From NCBI GenBank assembly GCA_016699735.1, contig CP065008.1, positions 2,356,001 to 2,420,000 on the forward strand: a stretch of DNA of 64,000 nucleotides, read 5' to 3'. The stretch is from Alphaproteobacteria bacterium. Its GTDB lineage: Bacteria; Pseudomonadota; Alphaproteobacteria; Micavibrionales; Micavibrionaceae. The notes under the pieces were generated by a model, which worked only from the letters and a program-made list of their open reading frames with translations, was not told the origin of the DNA and ran no database searches. Position 1 is the first letter of the stretch, and each line of letters begins with the position of its first letter. The position numbers were made by a program, and so were the translations under genes. Below, in pieces: positions 43,101 to 50,868 of this stretch.

Positions 43101-45013
43101 TGAACAAGGCGGGCAGCATGACCCAGCGCGCCGATGCGCGGGGCGTGGTGACGAACTATACCTATGACGCGCTCAACCGGCTGGCGACTGTGGCCTATCC
43201 GTCCGATACCACGCTCAACATCACCCTGACCTGGGACGACAACCCAACGCCCGGAAACTGCGGCACGTCGATTGGCCGTCTGTGCCGCGTCGTGGATGCG
43301 GCGGGCACCACGGATTACAAATACAACGCCCTCGGCCAGTTGATTGAAGTCAAGGAAGTCCGTGGCGCACTGACCTTCACCACCGCTTACGAATACGACC
43401 TCGCCGGAGTCCTGAAAAAGATCACGCTGCCTTCGGGGCGGCAGGTGACCTATACGCTGAACGGCAACGGGCAGGTGACGAACGTTTCTGCCCCCGTCAA
43501 CGGCACGGCCACGACTCTGGCCTCTTCGATTGCCTATCTCCCTTATGGCCCGATGACGGGTCTGACTTACGGTAATTCAAAGACGCTCAGCGCGACCTAC
43601 GATCAGGATTACCGCCCGACCAACCGCACGGTGTCCGGGGTCTTTAACCACGCCTACGACACCGACAATGACGGCAACATCACGCAGAAGGGTGTGCGAA
43701 CCTATACCTATGACGTTCTGGAGCGCCTGAACGCTGAGGCCGGGGGCACGGCCACGAGCTTCACCTATGATCCCATCGGCAACCGCCTGACCGAGACTTA
43801 TGGAACTCTTACCAGCAATTACGCTTATCCCTCGACAAGCAGCAAGCTGACTAGTGTGAACACGTCTAATTACTCTTACGACGCCATGGGTAACGTCATA
43901 AATGACACGGTTTTTGATTATTCATGGAATGCAGCTGGCTTACTGAAGCAGACAAAAGTTGCAGGGACAAGTGTGGTTGCAGGAACGTACACGTCTAATT
44001 TTAACAAGCAGAGATCGAAAAAGGTCACAAGCTTAAACACATATAACTATATTTATGGGCTGGATGGGCTGCTTTATGGAGAATACGACAATTCCGGCAA
44101 TCTGATTCGCGAGTATGTCTGGCTGCACGGCGAACCCCTTGCCCAGATCGACAAGTCGGGCGGGACGGAAACCGTCACCTACCTGCATACGGATCATCTG
44201 GCAACGCCGCGCTACGGCACGAACACGGCAGGGTCAACTGTCTGGACGTGGGATTCCGGTGCTTTTGGCAGAGAAGTGCCAACAGCTACAGCTGTTATCA
44301 ATTTACGTTTTCCTGGTCACTATTATGATGAGGAGACCGGAAGGCACTACAACTGGAACAGATACTATAACCCGGCCACCGGGCGCTATATCTCCAGCGA
44401 TCCTATTGGCCTCGCGGGCGGCCTCGCCACCTACAACTACGTCAGCGCCAGTCCGGTTATGTTCAGCGATCCGGAAGGGTTATTTGATGACAGCCCCTGG
44501 CCACAGCCACAAACGGAGACGGAAACAGACCTGCCAAGAAGCATCGCTAACGCGATTCCAAAAGTGTTGCGGTACTGTAGATTGGCCGGTGGTGTAATTG
44601 TAATGGTTATAATGCCAGTCAATGAAACCTGTGCGACTGCTCCGGAAAAATTTGGACCACGCGAGTGTGGGGCAGGATTTGACTGCAAGGATATTTATAA
44701 AGAAATTGAAGAAGCTCTCAACGAAATCAGAGACAGATATATGCAGATGTTCCGAGACCCTCTTAATCTTTACAATCGGCGTCGCTTGCTCTCAGATAGG
44801 ACGAGTAGACGCGAAGGAACTTGGGAGGGACATCAAATAGGTTTCAACAATACAAAGAGGCGGATAAAAAAGTGGGTGGACTTAGCGGAGCATTATGGCT
44901 GCAAAGATTATAACAAGGAAGCCTTGGAATGGCTAAAAAAATCAGCGCCAGAAAAACCAATGATTGAAAGGATAAAGGATATAGGATCGCAAAAATCTAA
45001 ACAGGAAGAGTGA
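40106..45013 (+). CDS. Rhs/YD-repeat polymorphic toxin
   Basis: A 1635-aa Rhs protein. Signal peptide (1-~33, 'LLAVLGVLGILTAPAISAQA'), an unrecognised N-terminal region with cysteines, a DUF6531-like start ('INFAYGFKLQTENDYTGPSL'), then ~900 residues of YD repeats ('LTYDGSGRLSTVTDEHGRSL' style). These end in the Rhs core tip ('YLHTDHLATPRYGTNTAGST', 'RYYNPATGRYISSDPIGLAG'). After 'SDPEGLF' comes a variable, AT-richer toxin tip of ~180 residues ('GTWEGHQIGFNNTKRRIKKW') of unknown activity. The shell encloses the tip until delivery. A Sec signal rather than a PAAR or VgrG domain suggests type VI-independent export. The stop overlaps the immunity gene start. Confidence 0.9.
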   Translation: MRSGFSAPVSFLRLLAVLGVLGILTAPAISAQAGDCGTSYTCSDVTNWWYPATNPNVSYPQNPLYGSFTSARDFYSWANCDGFVTKSSVTDTWDNKATKQPNTQCTTKQFTSNDINGNVQYNSSAPQAIQQIHGGSAATDNQGAANGYYNNALVDDTLWFTSPGASAGNPKEVPFRLCFKYGTTPGPNPYNTYGDAEVSTQLTKFAYLGTLAQINSSWTSGTNTINRGAAPNWTTDKCNTGKWTLTGPGGGAYSRLTLNTIGTRYYYAPPIHQYRRNGKVDGNFQITGMPAGVTCNSASGVFPGCDFPADPLETPGEDRKKEPDNSCNTTANPINFAYGFKLQTENDYTGPSLLQFTRIYRSNGDWLNFNLGKYWRHNYDRTITLVTGPQSKAVEITTAEGTAYKFRSDVAVNNWQALDSDVKATFTELYDATPTLIGYLYTDENKTKETYNTSRKLTRIETQGGEALNLTYDGSGRLSTVTDEHGRSLTLTYDGSSRVSTVVTPDGTFTYTYGTNNNLTQVTKPDTKTRIYHYENTTFVNALTGITDEMGVRYATWGYDAQGRANSSSHAGGVDDYTLTYNADGTITETNPLGKQTIYTTTVINGLRKITKVDGVASAHCPAANMAYTYNSSGYLASTTDWEGNLSNYTTDANGLETARVEAVGTAEERTITTTWDTSLRLPDVITEAGKTTDYAYDSFGRMTSVTVKDTATNETRTTTYTYWSNTTGPGGQTILGRLKEIDGPRTDVTDKTTFTYDASFRLIKTTNALGQFTETTSFDAADRPLIAKDENGIETRMTYDALGRLKTVKRAFGTALEALTTFTYNFNGDLTQIDSPNGATVTYTYDTARRLTGMADDLGNTVTYTLDDAGNILTETRKDPANVLKYTHSQTFDEMSRLLTSVGAGAGWTRSYAYDKNSNQTTYTNANNHATNFAFDGLDRLVTATDALSGVTTNTINDLDQTTGIKDPRNNSTTYAYNAFGDVTQIVSPDTGTTMFVVNKAGSMTQRADARGVVTNYTYDALNRLATVAYPSDTTLNITLTWDDNPTPGNCGTSIGRLCRVVDAAGTTDYKYNALGQLIEVKEVRGALTFTTAYEYDLAGVLKKITLPSGRQVTYTLNGNGQVTNVSAPVNGTATTLASSIAYLPYGPMTGLTYGNSKTLSATYDQDYRPTNRTVSGVFNHAYDTDNDGNITQKGVRTYTYDVLERLNAEAGGTATSFTYDPIGNRLTETYGTLTSNYAYPSTSSKLTSVNTSNYSYDAMGNVINDTVFDYSWNAAGLLKQTKVAGTSVVAGTYTSNFNKQRSKKVTSLNTYNYIYGLDGLLYGEYDNSGNLIREYVWLHGEPLAQIDKSGGTETVTYLHTDHLATPRYGTNTAGSTVWTWDSGAFGREVPTATAVINLRFPGHYYDEETGRHYNWNRYYNPATGRYISSDPIGLAGGLATYNYVSASPVMFSDPEGLFDDSPWPQPQTETETDLPRSIANAIPKVLRYCRLAGGVIVMVIMPVNETCATAPEKFGPRECGAGFDCKDIYKEIEEALNEIRDRYMQMFRDPLNLYNRRRLLSDRTSRREGTWEGHQIGFNNTKRRIKKWVDLAEHYGCKDYNKEALEWLKKSAPEKPMIERIKDIGSQKSKQEE
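43526..44467 (+). repeat. Rhs-tip direct repeat, copy 1
   Basis: This part of the full-length Rhs gene is a diverged direct repeat of 45421-46363, covering the last YD repeats and the core tip up to the toxin boundary. The copies are nearly identical in blocks (43600-43760 with 45495-45655; 44100-44230 with 46000-46130) and diverge between. Confidence 0.85.
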
Positions 45014-45402
45014 TGAAAATGATTGATATTTCTGAACTCGCAGACAAATACGTAACCTACTCGTCGTTAGATGAAGACAAAAAGGAGCAACATCTGTATG
45101 AAGAGTCCCTATTTATTTTGCAAGAAATGGTAAATAATGAACCAGAGACAGCATGGAATGTCATTTTAGAGATTATAAAAAGAACAGATAATAAATGGGT
45201 CTTAACTTTGCTAGGATGTGGAGAGCTAGAAAGCTTACTGGGAAGGCATTTTGATCAATTTATTGACCGTTCTGAAAAAGAAGCACGTGGGGACAAAAAG
45301 TTTGCTTTTGTGGTTTCATGTGTTTGGCAGAACAGGATGTCGGATGAGCAATATGCTCGGTTAGATAGGCTGGTAGAGGAGCTTGGTTTAGAGCGGGAGT
45401 AA
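45013..45402 (+). CDS. Putative immunity protein for the first Rhs toxin
   Basis: A 129-aa acidic protein starting at an ATG overlapping the Rhs stop (TGATG), with AGGAAGAG just upstream. Sequence such as 'EESLFILQEMVNNEPETAWN', 'LEIIKRTDNKWVLTLLGCGE' and 'ESLLGRHFDQFIDRSEKEAR' resembles DUF6869-type small helical proteins, an identification I hold weakly. Position directly behind a polymorphic toxin, AT-rich composition matching the toxin tip, and size all indicate immunity. It should bind and neutralise the ~180-residue C-terminal domain. Confidence 0.75.
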   Translation: MKMIDISELADKYVTYSSLDEDKKEQHLYEESLFILQEMVNNEPETAWNVILEIIKRTDNKWVLTLLGCGELESLLGRHFDQFIDRSEKEARGDKKFAFVVSCVWQNRMSDEQYARLDRLVEELGLERE

Positions 45403-46827
45403 ATGCTGAATCAGCAAAGTTCGATTACCTATCTGCCCTTCGGCCCCCTAACGGGCCTGACCTATGGCAATAGCAAAACCCTGAGCGCCAGCTACGATCA
45501 GGATTACCGCCCCACGAACCGCACCGTTTCGGGCGTCTTCAACCATGCCTACGACACTGATGCTGACGGCAACATCACGCAGAAGGGTGTGCGGACCTAC
45601 ACCTATGACGTTTTGGAGCGCCTGAACGCCGAAGCCGGAGGCACAGCGACCAGCTTCACCTATGACGGGATCGGCAACCGCCTGACGGAAGTGGCGGGCG
45701 GCACGACGAATTACACTTACCCGTCCACGAACAGCAAACTCTCCTCCGTCGGGGCAAACAGCTACACCTACGACGCCATGGGCAATGTCACGGGCGACAC
45801 GGCTCGCACCTATGTCTGGAGTGCGGCGGGGCTGCTCAAGGAAGCGAAGATCGGCGGCACCACCGTCGGCGCGTATACCTATTCAACCAATAACCAGCGC
45901 ACGAAGAAGGTCGCCGGGGGAACGACGACCCATTACGTCTATGGCTTGGGCGGGTTGCTCACTGGGGAATACGACAATAGCGGCGTACTGATCCGCGAAT
46001 ATGTCTGGCTGAACGGGGAGCCGCTGGCGCAGATCGACAAGTCGGGCGGGACGGAAACCGTGACCTATCTGCACACGGATCATCTGGCGACGCCACGCTA
46101 CGGCACCAACGCGGCGGGCAGCACGGTCTGGACATGGGATTCCGGCGCGTTCGGGAAGGAGGCGGCGACGGGCACCGCGACCGTCAACCTGCGCTTTCCC
46201 GGCCAGTACTATGACGCCGAATCCTCGCTCTTCTACAACTGGAGCCGCTACTACAATCCGGCTACCGGACGATACATAACAAGTGATCCAATAGGGCTGG
46301 AGGGAGGACTGAATACCTTCAATTACGCCGCCCAGTCACCGCTAACTAGCATTGATCCAGAAGGGCAAGAAGAGATCGACATAAATCAGCATATAACGTC
46401 TATAATTGAAGAACAGATTTTTGGCGTAAACGTTTGTGGATGTATTTTGAAAACGTTTATGGGTATTGATGATTTGATCTTGGTAGGAACTGCTATTGTT
46501 GGGTCTGATGTAGGAGGTTTTGAAAAGAAAAGAGTAACGATCGGAGAAGGCGGCCCATCAGGCAACAAGACTAGCTCGTTGAGTAAACGGCAACATAAGA
46601 AAATTGTAGAATTAAGAAAAAAACTAAAATTAGGAAAAGAACGTACTCGCAAGATTCAAAAATTACGAAAAGCACGTGAAATAGGTCGAAAGCTAGCCAA
46701 ATTCTGGGTTCCAGGACTTGGGTTAATACTTGTCGTGTATAACGTATATGAGTATACTGAGTGTGCAATAAATTGTGAGGTCGTCAACCGAAAGGGGCCG
46801 ATTTGTGCGGCTAAAGAAGTAAATTAA
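45403..46827 (+). CDS. Displaced (orphan) Rhs tip with alternative toxin domain
   Basis: A 474-aa open frame starting immediately after the immunity gene. Residues ~7-320 repeat the Rhs core tip of the upstream gene ('RPTNRTVSGVFNHAYDTDAD', 'YLHTDHLATPRYGTNAAGST', 'RYITSDPIGLEGG'). The remaining ~150 residues ('EEIDINQHITSIIEEQIFGV' ... 'GRKLAKFWVPGLGLILVVYN') are unrelated to the first toxin: a Lys/Arg-rich helix then a hydrophobic segment, perhaps membrane-active. It lacks a signal peptide and a full shell, so it is probably a silent cassette that becomes active when recombination swaps it onto the full-length gene. Translation from this ATG is uncertain. Confidence 0.8.
   Translation: MLNQQSSITYLPFGPLTGLTYGNSKTLSASYDQDYRPTNRTVSGVFNHAYDTDADGNITQKGVRTYTYDVLERLNAEAGGTATSFTYDGIGNRLTEVAGGTTNYTYPSTNSKLSSVGANSYTYDAMGNVTGDTARTYVWSAAGLLKEAKIGGTTVGAYTYSTNNQRTKKVAGGTTTHYVYGLGGLLTGEYDNSGVLIREYVWLNGEPLAQIDKSGGTETVTYLHTDHLATPRYGTNAAGSTVWTWDSGAFGKEAATGTATVNLRFPGQYYDAESSLFYNWSRYYNPATGRYITSDPIGLEGGLNTFNYAAQSPLTSIDPEGQEEIDINQHITSIIEEQIFGVNVCGCILKTFMGIDDLILVGTAIVGSDVGGFEKKRVTIGEGGPSGNKTSSLSKRQHKKIVELRKKLKLGKERTRKIQKLRKAREIGRKLAKFWVPGLGLILVVYNVYEYTECAINCEVVNRKGPICAAKEVN
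45421..46363 (+). repeat. Rhs-tip direct repeat, copy 2
   Basis: Second copy of the block at 43526-44467, inside the displaced cassette. Recombination between copies would delete the first toxin tip and its immunity gene and fuse the second tip to the full-length shell. Confidence 0.85.
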
Positions 46828-46879
46828 TATGAGTGTAAAGAAAATATGAAGTGGTACGGAACATTACATTCAGGATAAT

Positions 46880-47266
46880 ATGATAAAAGAGATTGTCTTT
46901 GAGGATTTTCTTTTAGTTATAGAAGAGAACGCGGATTTTATCCCTGCTAAGATTGATGACCGGACAAGATTGTGCGAAGACCTTAGAACTTACGGCGATA
47001 GTGCCGAAGAATTGCTTGCGATGATTCAAGAAAAATATGGAACGGATTTTAGCAATTTTAAGTTTTCAGATTATTTTCCTTCTGAGGCTTCTGCAGATTT
47101 ATTCTATTATGAACTTACGAATTTTCCGCCGAGCAACGTCATTTTGAAAACTATATGCAATATAACATTCAAACCACTATGGTGCATATTAAGTAGAAAA
47201 AGAGAATTCAAGACGATAACTGTAGGCGACCTGTATTCTGCTGTCGAAAGGGGAAAGTGGGTATAG
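46880..47266 (+). CDS. DUF1493 family protein, candidate immunity protein
   Basis: A 128-aa protein matching the DUF1493 pattern: 'TRLCEDLRTYGDSAEELLAM', 'GTDFSNFKFSDYFPSEAS' and C-terminal 'TITVGDLYSAVERGKWV'. The family resembles acyl-carrier-like folds and is mostly known from enterobacteria without assigned function. It directly follows the displaced Rhs cassette (53-base gap) in the same AT-rich composition, so I infer it is the immunity protein for the second toxin tip. The start ATG at 46880 has an AGGATA just upstream. Confidence 0.75.
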   Translation: MIKEIVFEDFLLVIEENADFIPAKIDDRTRLCEDLRTYGDSAEELLAMIQEKYGTDFSNFKFSDYFPSEASADLFYYELTNFPPSNVILKTICNITFKPLWCILSRKREFKTITVGDLYSAVERGKWV

Positions 47267-47352
47267 TAGGCTGGATGCACAAACAGGCGACGTTTTTCAA
47301 AATAAATCGACCACCAGTACAGCGGCCCACAGGATAAGCGGCAGTCCCGTAC

Positions 47353-47643
47353 TCAATGCCTCACCTTTTCCTCCAGCCGCAGCCGTCCGTCCAACACACA
47401 CCACGTCTCATAAAGCCGGTATTCGTGCAATCCGAGGAAGGTTTCGCGCAGCCGTTCGAGCGGTTCACGGAGCTTGCCCTTGCGCTTGGTTTCCAGCGCC
47501 TTTCGGAACTTGCCGAACGAGCGCCGCGTCTTGAGCGGATGCAGATCGAGCGCCAGCACCAGCGCCTCAAGACGTTCGATCCGCGCTTCGCGGTCTTCAT
47601 CGGCGCGGGCAGTTATACCGTAACCGGATGTCATCGCAGGCAT
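47353..47643 (-). CDS. Small coiled-coil protein downstream of the relaxase
   Basis: About 96 aa, highly charged and helical ('ADEDREARIERLEALVLALD', 'RRSFGKFRKALETKRKGKLR', 'ERLRETFLGLHEYRLYETW'). Its stop-proximal end lies at the left border of the mobilization operon, and its start is ~75 bases after the relaxase stop. No family recognised; an accessory mobilization factor is possible. An upstream start at 47676 exists, but 47643 gives a better N-terminus. Confidence 0.55.
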   Translation of the reverse strand: MPAMTSGYGITARADEDREARIERLEALVLALDLHPLKTRRSFGKFRKALETKRKGKLREPLERLRETFLGLHEYRLYETWCVLDGRLRLEEKVRH

Positions 47644-47718
47644 ACGCCCTCCTGCATGGATGGAGTCCGGCACCATACGCCCCTTATGACTCCCGCGCAG
47701 GGGGATATGCGATTTTTT

Positions 47719-49035
47719 CTATCGTTCCGGCTCGTTTGTGTGAGCGCGGGACCGTTCCGGCGCTTGCACGGACTCACGGCGGCTTTCGAGGAAGGCCCGC
47801 TTACGGTCCGGGATGTCCGGCGGCGGTTGCGCCGCCTGCTCAAAACGGGCGCGGTTGTCGGCCAGAGTGCGTTGCTGCTCTTGCAGCCGTGCAATGTCCT
47901 GTTTGTGGCGCTCTTGCATTTCCCGCCGCGCTTCGAGCTGGGCGAAGATCAATTCATCCTTTTCCCGCCGATCCCGCAACAGGGCATCGTAAGCCTCTTT
48001 CTCATTCTCTTCTCGCAGGCGGCGGTGTTCACCTCGGAGCTTGTCCCAGAGGCCTGCTATCCCCGTGCGAAAGCGGTCCTGCCGCGCTTGGGTGTCCCTG
48101 ATCCGGCGCTCTTCAATCCCATCGAACAGGGCTTGCCGTTCGGCGGTCTGCCGTTCGATCAGTTCGCGCTTTTGCGTTTCCGTGCGGACGTGGTGCGCGT
48201 CGATCCGCTGTTGCAGCTCCGCTTGCCAGCGGGTGAGCGCGGGCCGCATCTCTTGTGCACATTGCGCCTTGGCTTCGTCGATGGAGGACAGCGCATCAGA
48301 TTCGCCGAGCCGCGCCCGCACATCCTTGGTCTTCACCCCCGCCCATCTGGAGAGGGCATAGGCTTCACCCGTATGATCGACGGCGAGATATCCCCTTCGG
48401 TCGCCACGGGCCAAAGTGAAGCCCCGTTCCTTCAGGGCATGGACAAGAGCCGCCTTATTGTCCGAAACCGCCCAGGCATCCTGAAGCGCAATCTTGATCG
48501 TGCGCGGGTCGCGTCCTTGCCGCTGCGCCTGCTGCCATTCATCCAGCGTGAAGTTGCGCGGATCGCTGCGGCTCTTGTCCGCCAGACCGTCCGGCATCCG
48601 CCAGCCATGTTCGAGGTAAAGCTCGCGGGAGAGGTCTTGCAACTTGCGGTGCGTGAAGGAGAGTTGGACAGCTTTCATTTCGTCCGTGTCGATCCGGCTC
48701 CAGACCACATGGGCATGGCGGCGTCCCTCCTTCTCGTGGAAGATGACGACGCGGGGCTGATCGGTGAGGCCCAGCTTGGTTTCGGCGCGGGCAATGGCAT
48801 CCTCGAATACATCCGTATGCACCCGCTCTAGCGGCGGCGGGTTGAAGGAGAGCGAGAACAGAAACTGCTTGCAGCGCGTTCCCTTGCTCATCGCATGAGC
48901 CTCTTGGAATGCCCCATGCACGTCATCGGCAGCGAAGCCTCGCACTTCATAGACCTCGACGTTCTCATTCTCGGGAGAGAGAAGATGCGCGGCGAGGTTT
49001 CTGGCCCCGCCGCGCTGGTTGCCGACAAGGATCAT
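47719..49035 (-). CDS. Relaxase / mobilization nuclease
   Basis: A 438-aa relaxase (MobA/VirD2-like) that nicks the element's transfer origin and pilots the strand into a recipient. The N-terminal catalytic domain has an early Tyr ('ENVEVYEVRGF') and the metal-binding His cluster 'EGRRHAHVVWSRID'. Residues ~270-420 are a long charged coiled coil ('RDRREKDELIFAQLEARREM'). The end is Pro/Arg-rich, as in proteins carrying a type IV secretion signal. It overlaps the MobC-like gene by four bases (ATGA), so both form one operon reading away from the candidate transfer origin. Confidence 0.88.
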   Translation of the reverse strand: MILVGNQRGGARNLAAHLLSPENENVEVYEVRGFAADDVHGAFQEAHAMSKGTRCKQFLFSLSFNPPPLERVHTDVFEDAIARAETKLGLTDQPRVVIFHEKEGRRHAHVVWSRIDTDEMKAVQLSFTHRKLQDLSRELYLEHGWRMPDGLADKSRSDPRNFTLDEWQQAQRQGRDPRTIKIALQDAWAVSDNKAALVHALKERGFTLARGDRRGYLAVDHTGEAYALSRWAGVKTKDVRARLGESDALSSIDEAKAQCAQEMRPALTRWQAELQQRIDAHHVRTETQKRELIERQTAERQALFDGIEERRIRDTQARQDRFRTGIAGLWDKLRGEHRRLREENEKEAYDALLRDRREKDELIFAQLEARREMQERHKQDIARLQEQQRTLADNRARFEQAAQPPPDIPDRKRAFLESRRESVQAPERSRAHTNEPER

Positions 49036-49487
49036 GGCCCGGACCCCGCAGGCGGAAAGCCCAGAGCCGTCAGCAGGGCATCGCGCATCATGCGGATGTC
49101 CCGGCAGGCTTGCTCCAGATCGTCGATCAGGGCGGGCGTGAGGACGATCACCCCGATATGCGCCGCCTTTGCGATCTGGTTGAGGTTATTGGCCAGCCGC
49201 GAGGCTCCCAGCATTCCCAGCACCTTGGCCAGCAGCGCCTGATCGGCGGCAGGCTTGCGCCGGAGCTTGCGGGGGGACGTGCCATCGCCCAGCAACCGTT
49301 CCCGGATATAGACGCTCAGGGGCTTACCCTTGGCTTCCAGTTCCAGCCGTTCCCGCTCTTCCTGCGTCAGGCGTATGGAGAACGGGTGCTGTGGCTTGGC
49401 CTTACGCGCCGATTCAAGGGCTTGGCCCTTGGCGGCGGCCAGAAATTCGCCGAGGACACCGCCCGTCTTGGTCGGGGAGCTTGTCAT
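49032..49487 (-). CDS. MobC-like relaxosome accessory protein
   Basis: A 151-aa protein with an N-terminal basic region followed by 'HPFSIRLTQEERERLELEAK' (ribbon-helix-helix-like) and the MobC-type helical region 'LGASRLANNLNQIAKAAHIG'. Such proteins bind and open the transfer origin and help the relaxase nick. It is the first gene of the mobilization operon. The region upstream (49488-49600) is the likeliest place for the origin. Confidence 0.85.
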   Translation of the reverse strand: MTSSPTKTGGVLGEFLAAAKGQALESARKAKPQHPFSIRLTQEERERLELEAKGKPLSVYIRERLLGDGTSPRKLRRKPAADQALLAKVLGMLGASRLANNLNQIAKAAHIGVIVLTPALIDDLEQACRDIRMMRDALLTALGFPPAGSGP

Positions 49488-49552
49488 GGGGACATCTCCT
49501 CGAACGGGATATCATGGCTTTGAAGGTGCTGGTCCCAATCGGCTAAAGTCTG

Positions 49553-49581
49553 AAACAGGAGGTTCAAACTTTCCCCTGTTT
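49553..49581. other. Inverted repeat at the right edge: candidate oriT or attachment arm
   Basis: AAACAGG (49553-49559) and CCTGTTT (49575-49581) are exact inverted repeats around 15 bases. They lie 66 bases upstream of mobC and directly beside the 10-base repeat shared with tRNA-Val. Position upstream of mobC suits a transfer origin; closeness to the boundary suits an integrase arm site. Confidence 0.45.
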
Positions 49582-49582
49582 G

Positions 49583-49592
49583 GCCCACCATT
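49583..49592 (+). repeat. Candidate right attachment core
   Basis: GCCCACCATT, identical to the end of tRNA-Val at 26348-26357, at the junction where element genes give way to chromosomal ones. Confidence 0.45.
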
Positions 49593-49704
49593 TTCTTAAG
49601 CCACCCCTCCCTCGGCGTTTGAAGACTCAAAAATTCTTATCTTTTTGCCTTTTTTGCGTAACCTCGTTAAAATATGCCGCAATAATATTTTACAGGGGTG
49701 CCTC

Positions 49705-50805
49705 GTGTCCGAAGAGTCTCACAAATTTGACAGTGTCTCCGAAATCGGTGCGCTCGAGTCCCTGCTGGTGCAGGCAAAACCTCATTCTTCCGGCAAGGGC
49801 AAGGCAATAAGCCTCTCCCTGCCCGCCTCCGAAAAGGCGGCGTTCGAAGCGGCCCTCGATAGGCACAATCAGGGCATCGTCCAAGTCACCAATGTCCCCG
49901 CACTGATGGCAAAACTTCAGACCCTTGCCGCCGACCATTATGTGCAGGAGGAGGACGGCTCGTTCAGTGTTATGCACCCCTCCGCCCCGGCGGACAGACC
50001 GACATTCGCGAGCTTCAGGGAAGCGCTTCTCGATGCGAAGGAAAAGGAACAGATTTCCCCCGGCAATTTGACCCTGCTGAAATTCATGATGGCCGCGGAA
50101 GAAACGGATCAGGCCATCGGTATCGCGGATGCCCACACACAAATTCACGGCTACACTGATTTCTCCTACCTCGGCAGCGGCACCTTCACCATTGCCTTCC
50201 GCGCACGCGAACAGGACACGGGCCGAAGCCGCATCGTCAAATTTTCCGGCTGGGGCGGTGAGCTTCAGGCCAAGGGCGCCTCTATCCCCGACAATATCAA
50301 GCCCGCTTTGGACAGTCCCTCCAATCTGCCGGAGGACTGGTTCCTCTTCGCCTTCCCTGAAGTCGTCCCGCTGGAAAAAGTCGCTGATGAACTCGGCCGC
50401 GGCACACGCATAGAGGTGACGTACCGGGAACCGGACGGTAAGGAAACCCCTGAATTTTATAAAACCCACGGCACGATAGACATCGTCCACGCGATGTTCG
50501 TCAACAGCATGAGCGAAGGCTACTTCCCCTCCGATACCGTGGAGGGCAACACAGCCCTCATGCCCGACGGCGGCCTCAAGGCCTTCGACATGGGAATGAT
50601 CGCCCATAAGGATAACGCGTCCCTCAACCCCTTCGACCCCGAAGCCGCCGCAAAACACGAGAGCGAGTTCGGCGCCCTCGGGACGCCCTTCCATCATCTC
50701 GACCATAACGGGGTGCCGACCGATATCGCCGCCTTCCAGCCTGAACGGTACCGGCAATTCGTCCGCAATGATTTTCGGCAGGATATGCGGGCGGAGATGG
50801 CGTGA
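49705..50805 (+). CDS. Kinase-like protein of unknown function
   Basis: A 366-aa soluble protein starting at GTG 49705 (AGGGG nine bases upstream; the open frame to 49645 lacks one). Residues ~150-175 ('FSYLGSGTFTIAFRAREQDT', 'RIVKFSG') look like a kinase glycine loop and the lysine strand. Later 'NTALMPDGGLKAFDMGMIAH' could correspond to the metal-binding DFG region as DMG. No HRD catalytic loop is obvious, so it may be an atypical or inactive kinase. A ~120-residue helical part precedes the fold. It is the first chromosomal gene after the element. Confidence 0.55.
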   Translation: MSEESHKFDSVSEIGALESLLVQAKPHSSGKGKAISLSLPASEKAAFEAALDRHNQGIVQVTNVPALMAKLQTLAADHYVQEEDGSFSVMHPSAPADRPTFASFREALLDAKEKEQISPGNLTLLKFMMAAEETDQAIGIADAHTQIHGYTDFSYLGSGTFTIAFRAREQDTGRSRIVKFSGWGGELQAKGASIPDNIKPALDSPSNLPEDWFLFAFPEVVPLEKVADELGRGTRIEVTYREPDGKETPEFYKTHGTIDIVHAMFVNSMSEGYFPSDTVEGNTALMPDGGLKAFDMGMIAHKDNASLNPFDPEAAAKHESEFGALGTPFHHLDHNGVPTDIAAFQPERYRQFVRNDFRQDMRAEMA

Positions 50806-50868
50806 CCACTCGCCGTTCTTCCATGACATCAATAGTCGGGTAACAAATAAAATAGGGAACGACAGACA

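Larger units (their letters stand above)
26348..49592. mobile_element. Integrative mobilizable element adjacent to tRNA-Val
   Basis: About 23 kb bounded by a 10-base direct repeat, GCCCACCATT, at 26348-26357 (end of tRNA-Val) and 49583-49592. At the left edge is a large serine recombinase, at the right edge a relaxase plus MobC-like gene. Inside are a VirD4/TraG coupling protein and cargo (HEPN-like protein, restriction-modification with Vsr, ArdA, Rhs toxin cassettes). No VirB-type mating genes are present, so transfer would need a helper element. The flanks resume chromosomal genes. The exact boundaries rest on the short repeat and on gene content and are inferred. Confidence 0.65.

Noticed and set aside
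26348..49592. Complete conjugative element with its own type IV secretion system
   Set aside because: Only a coupling protein, relaxase and MobC-like gene are present; no VirB4/VirB11-type ATPases or pilus genes were found.
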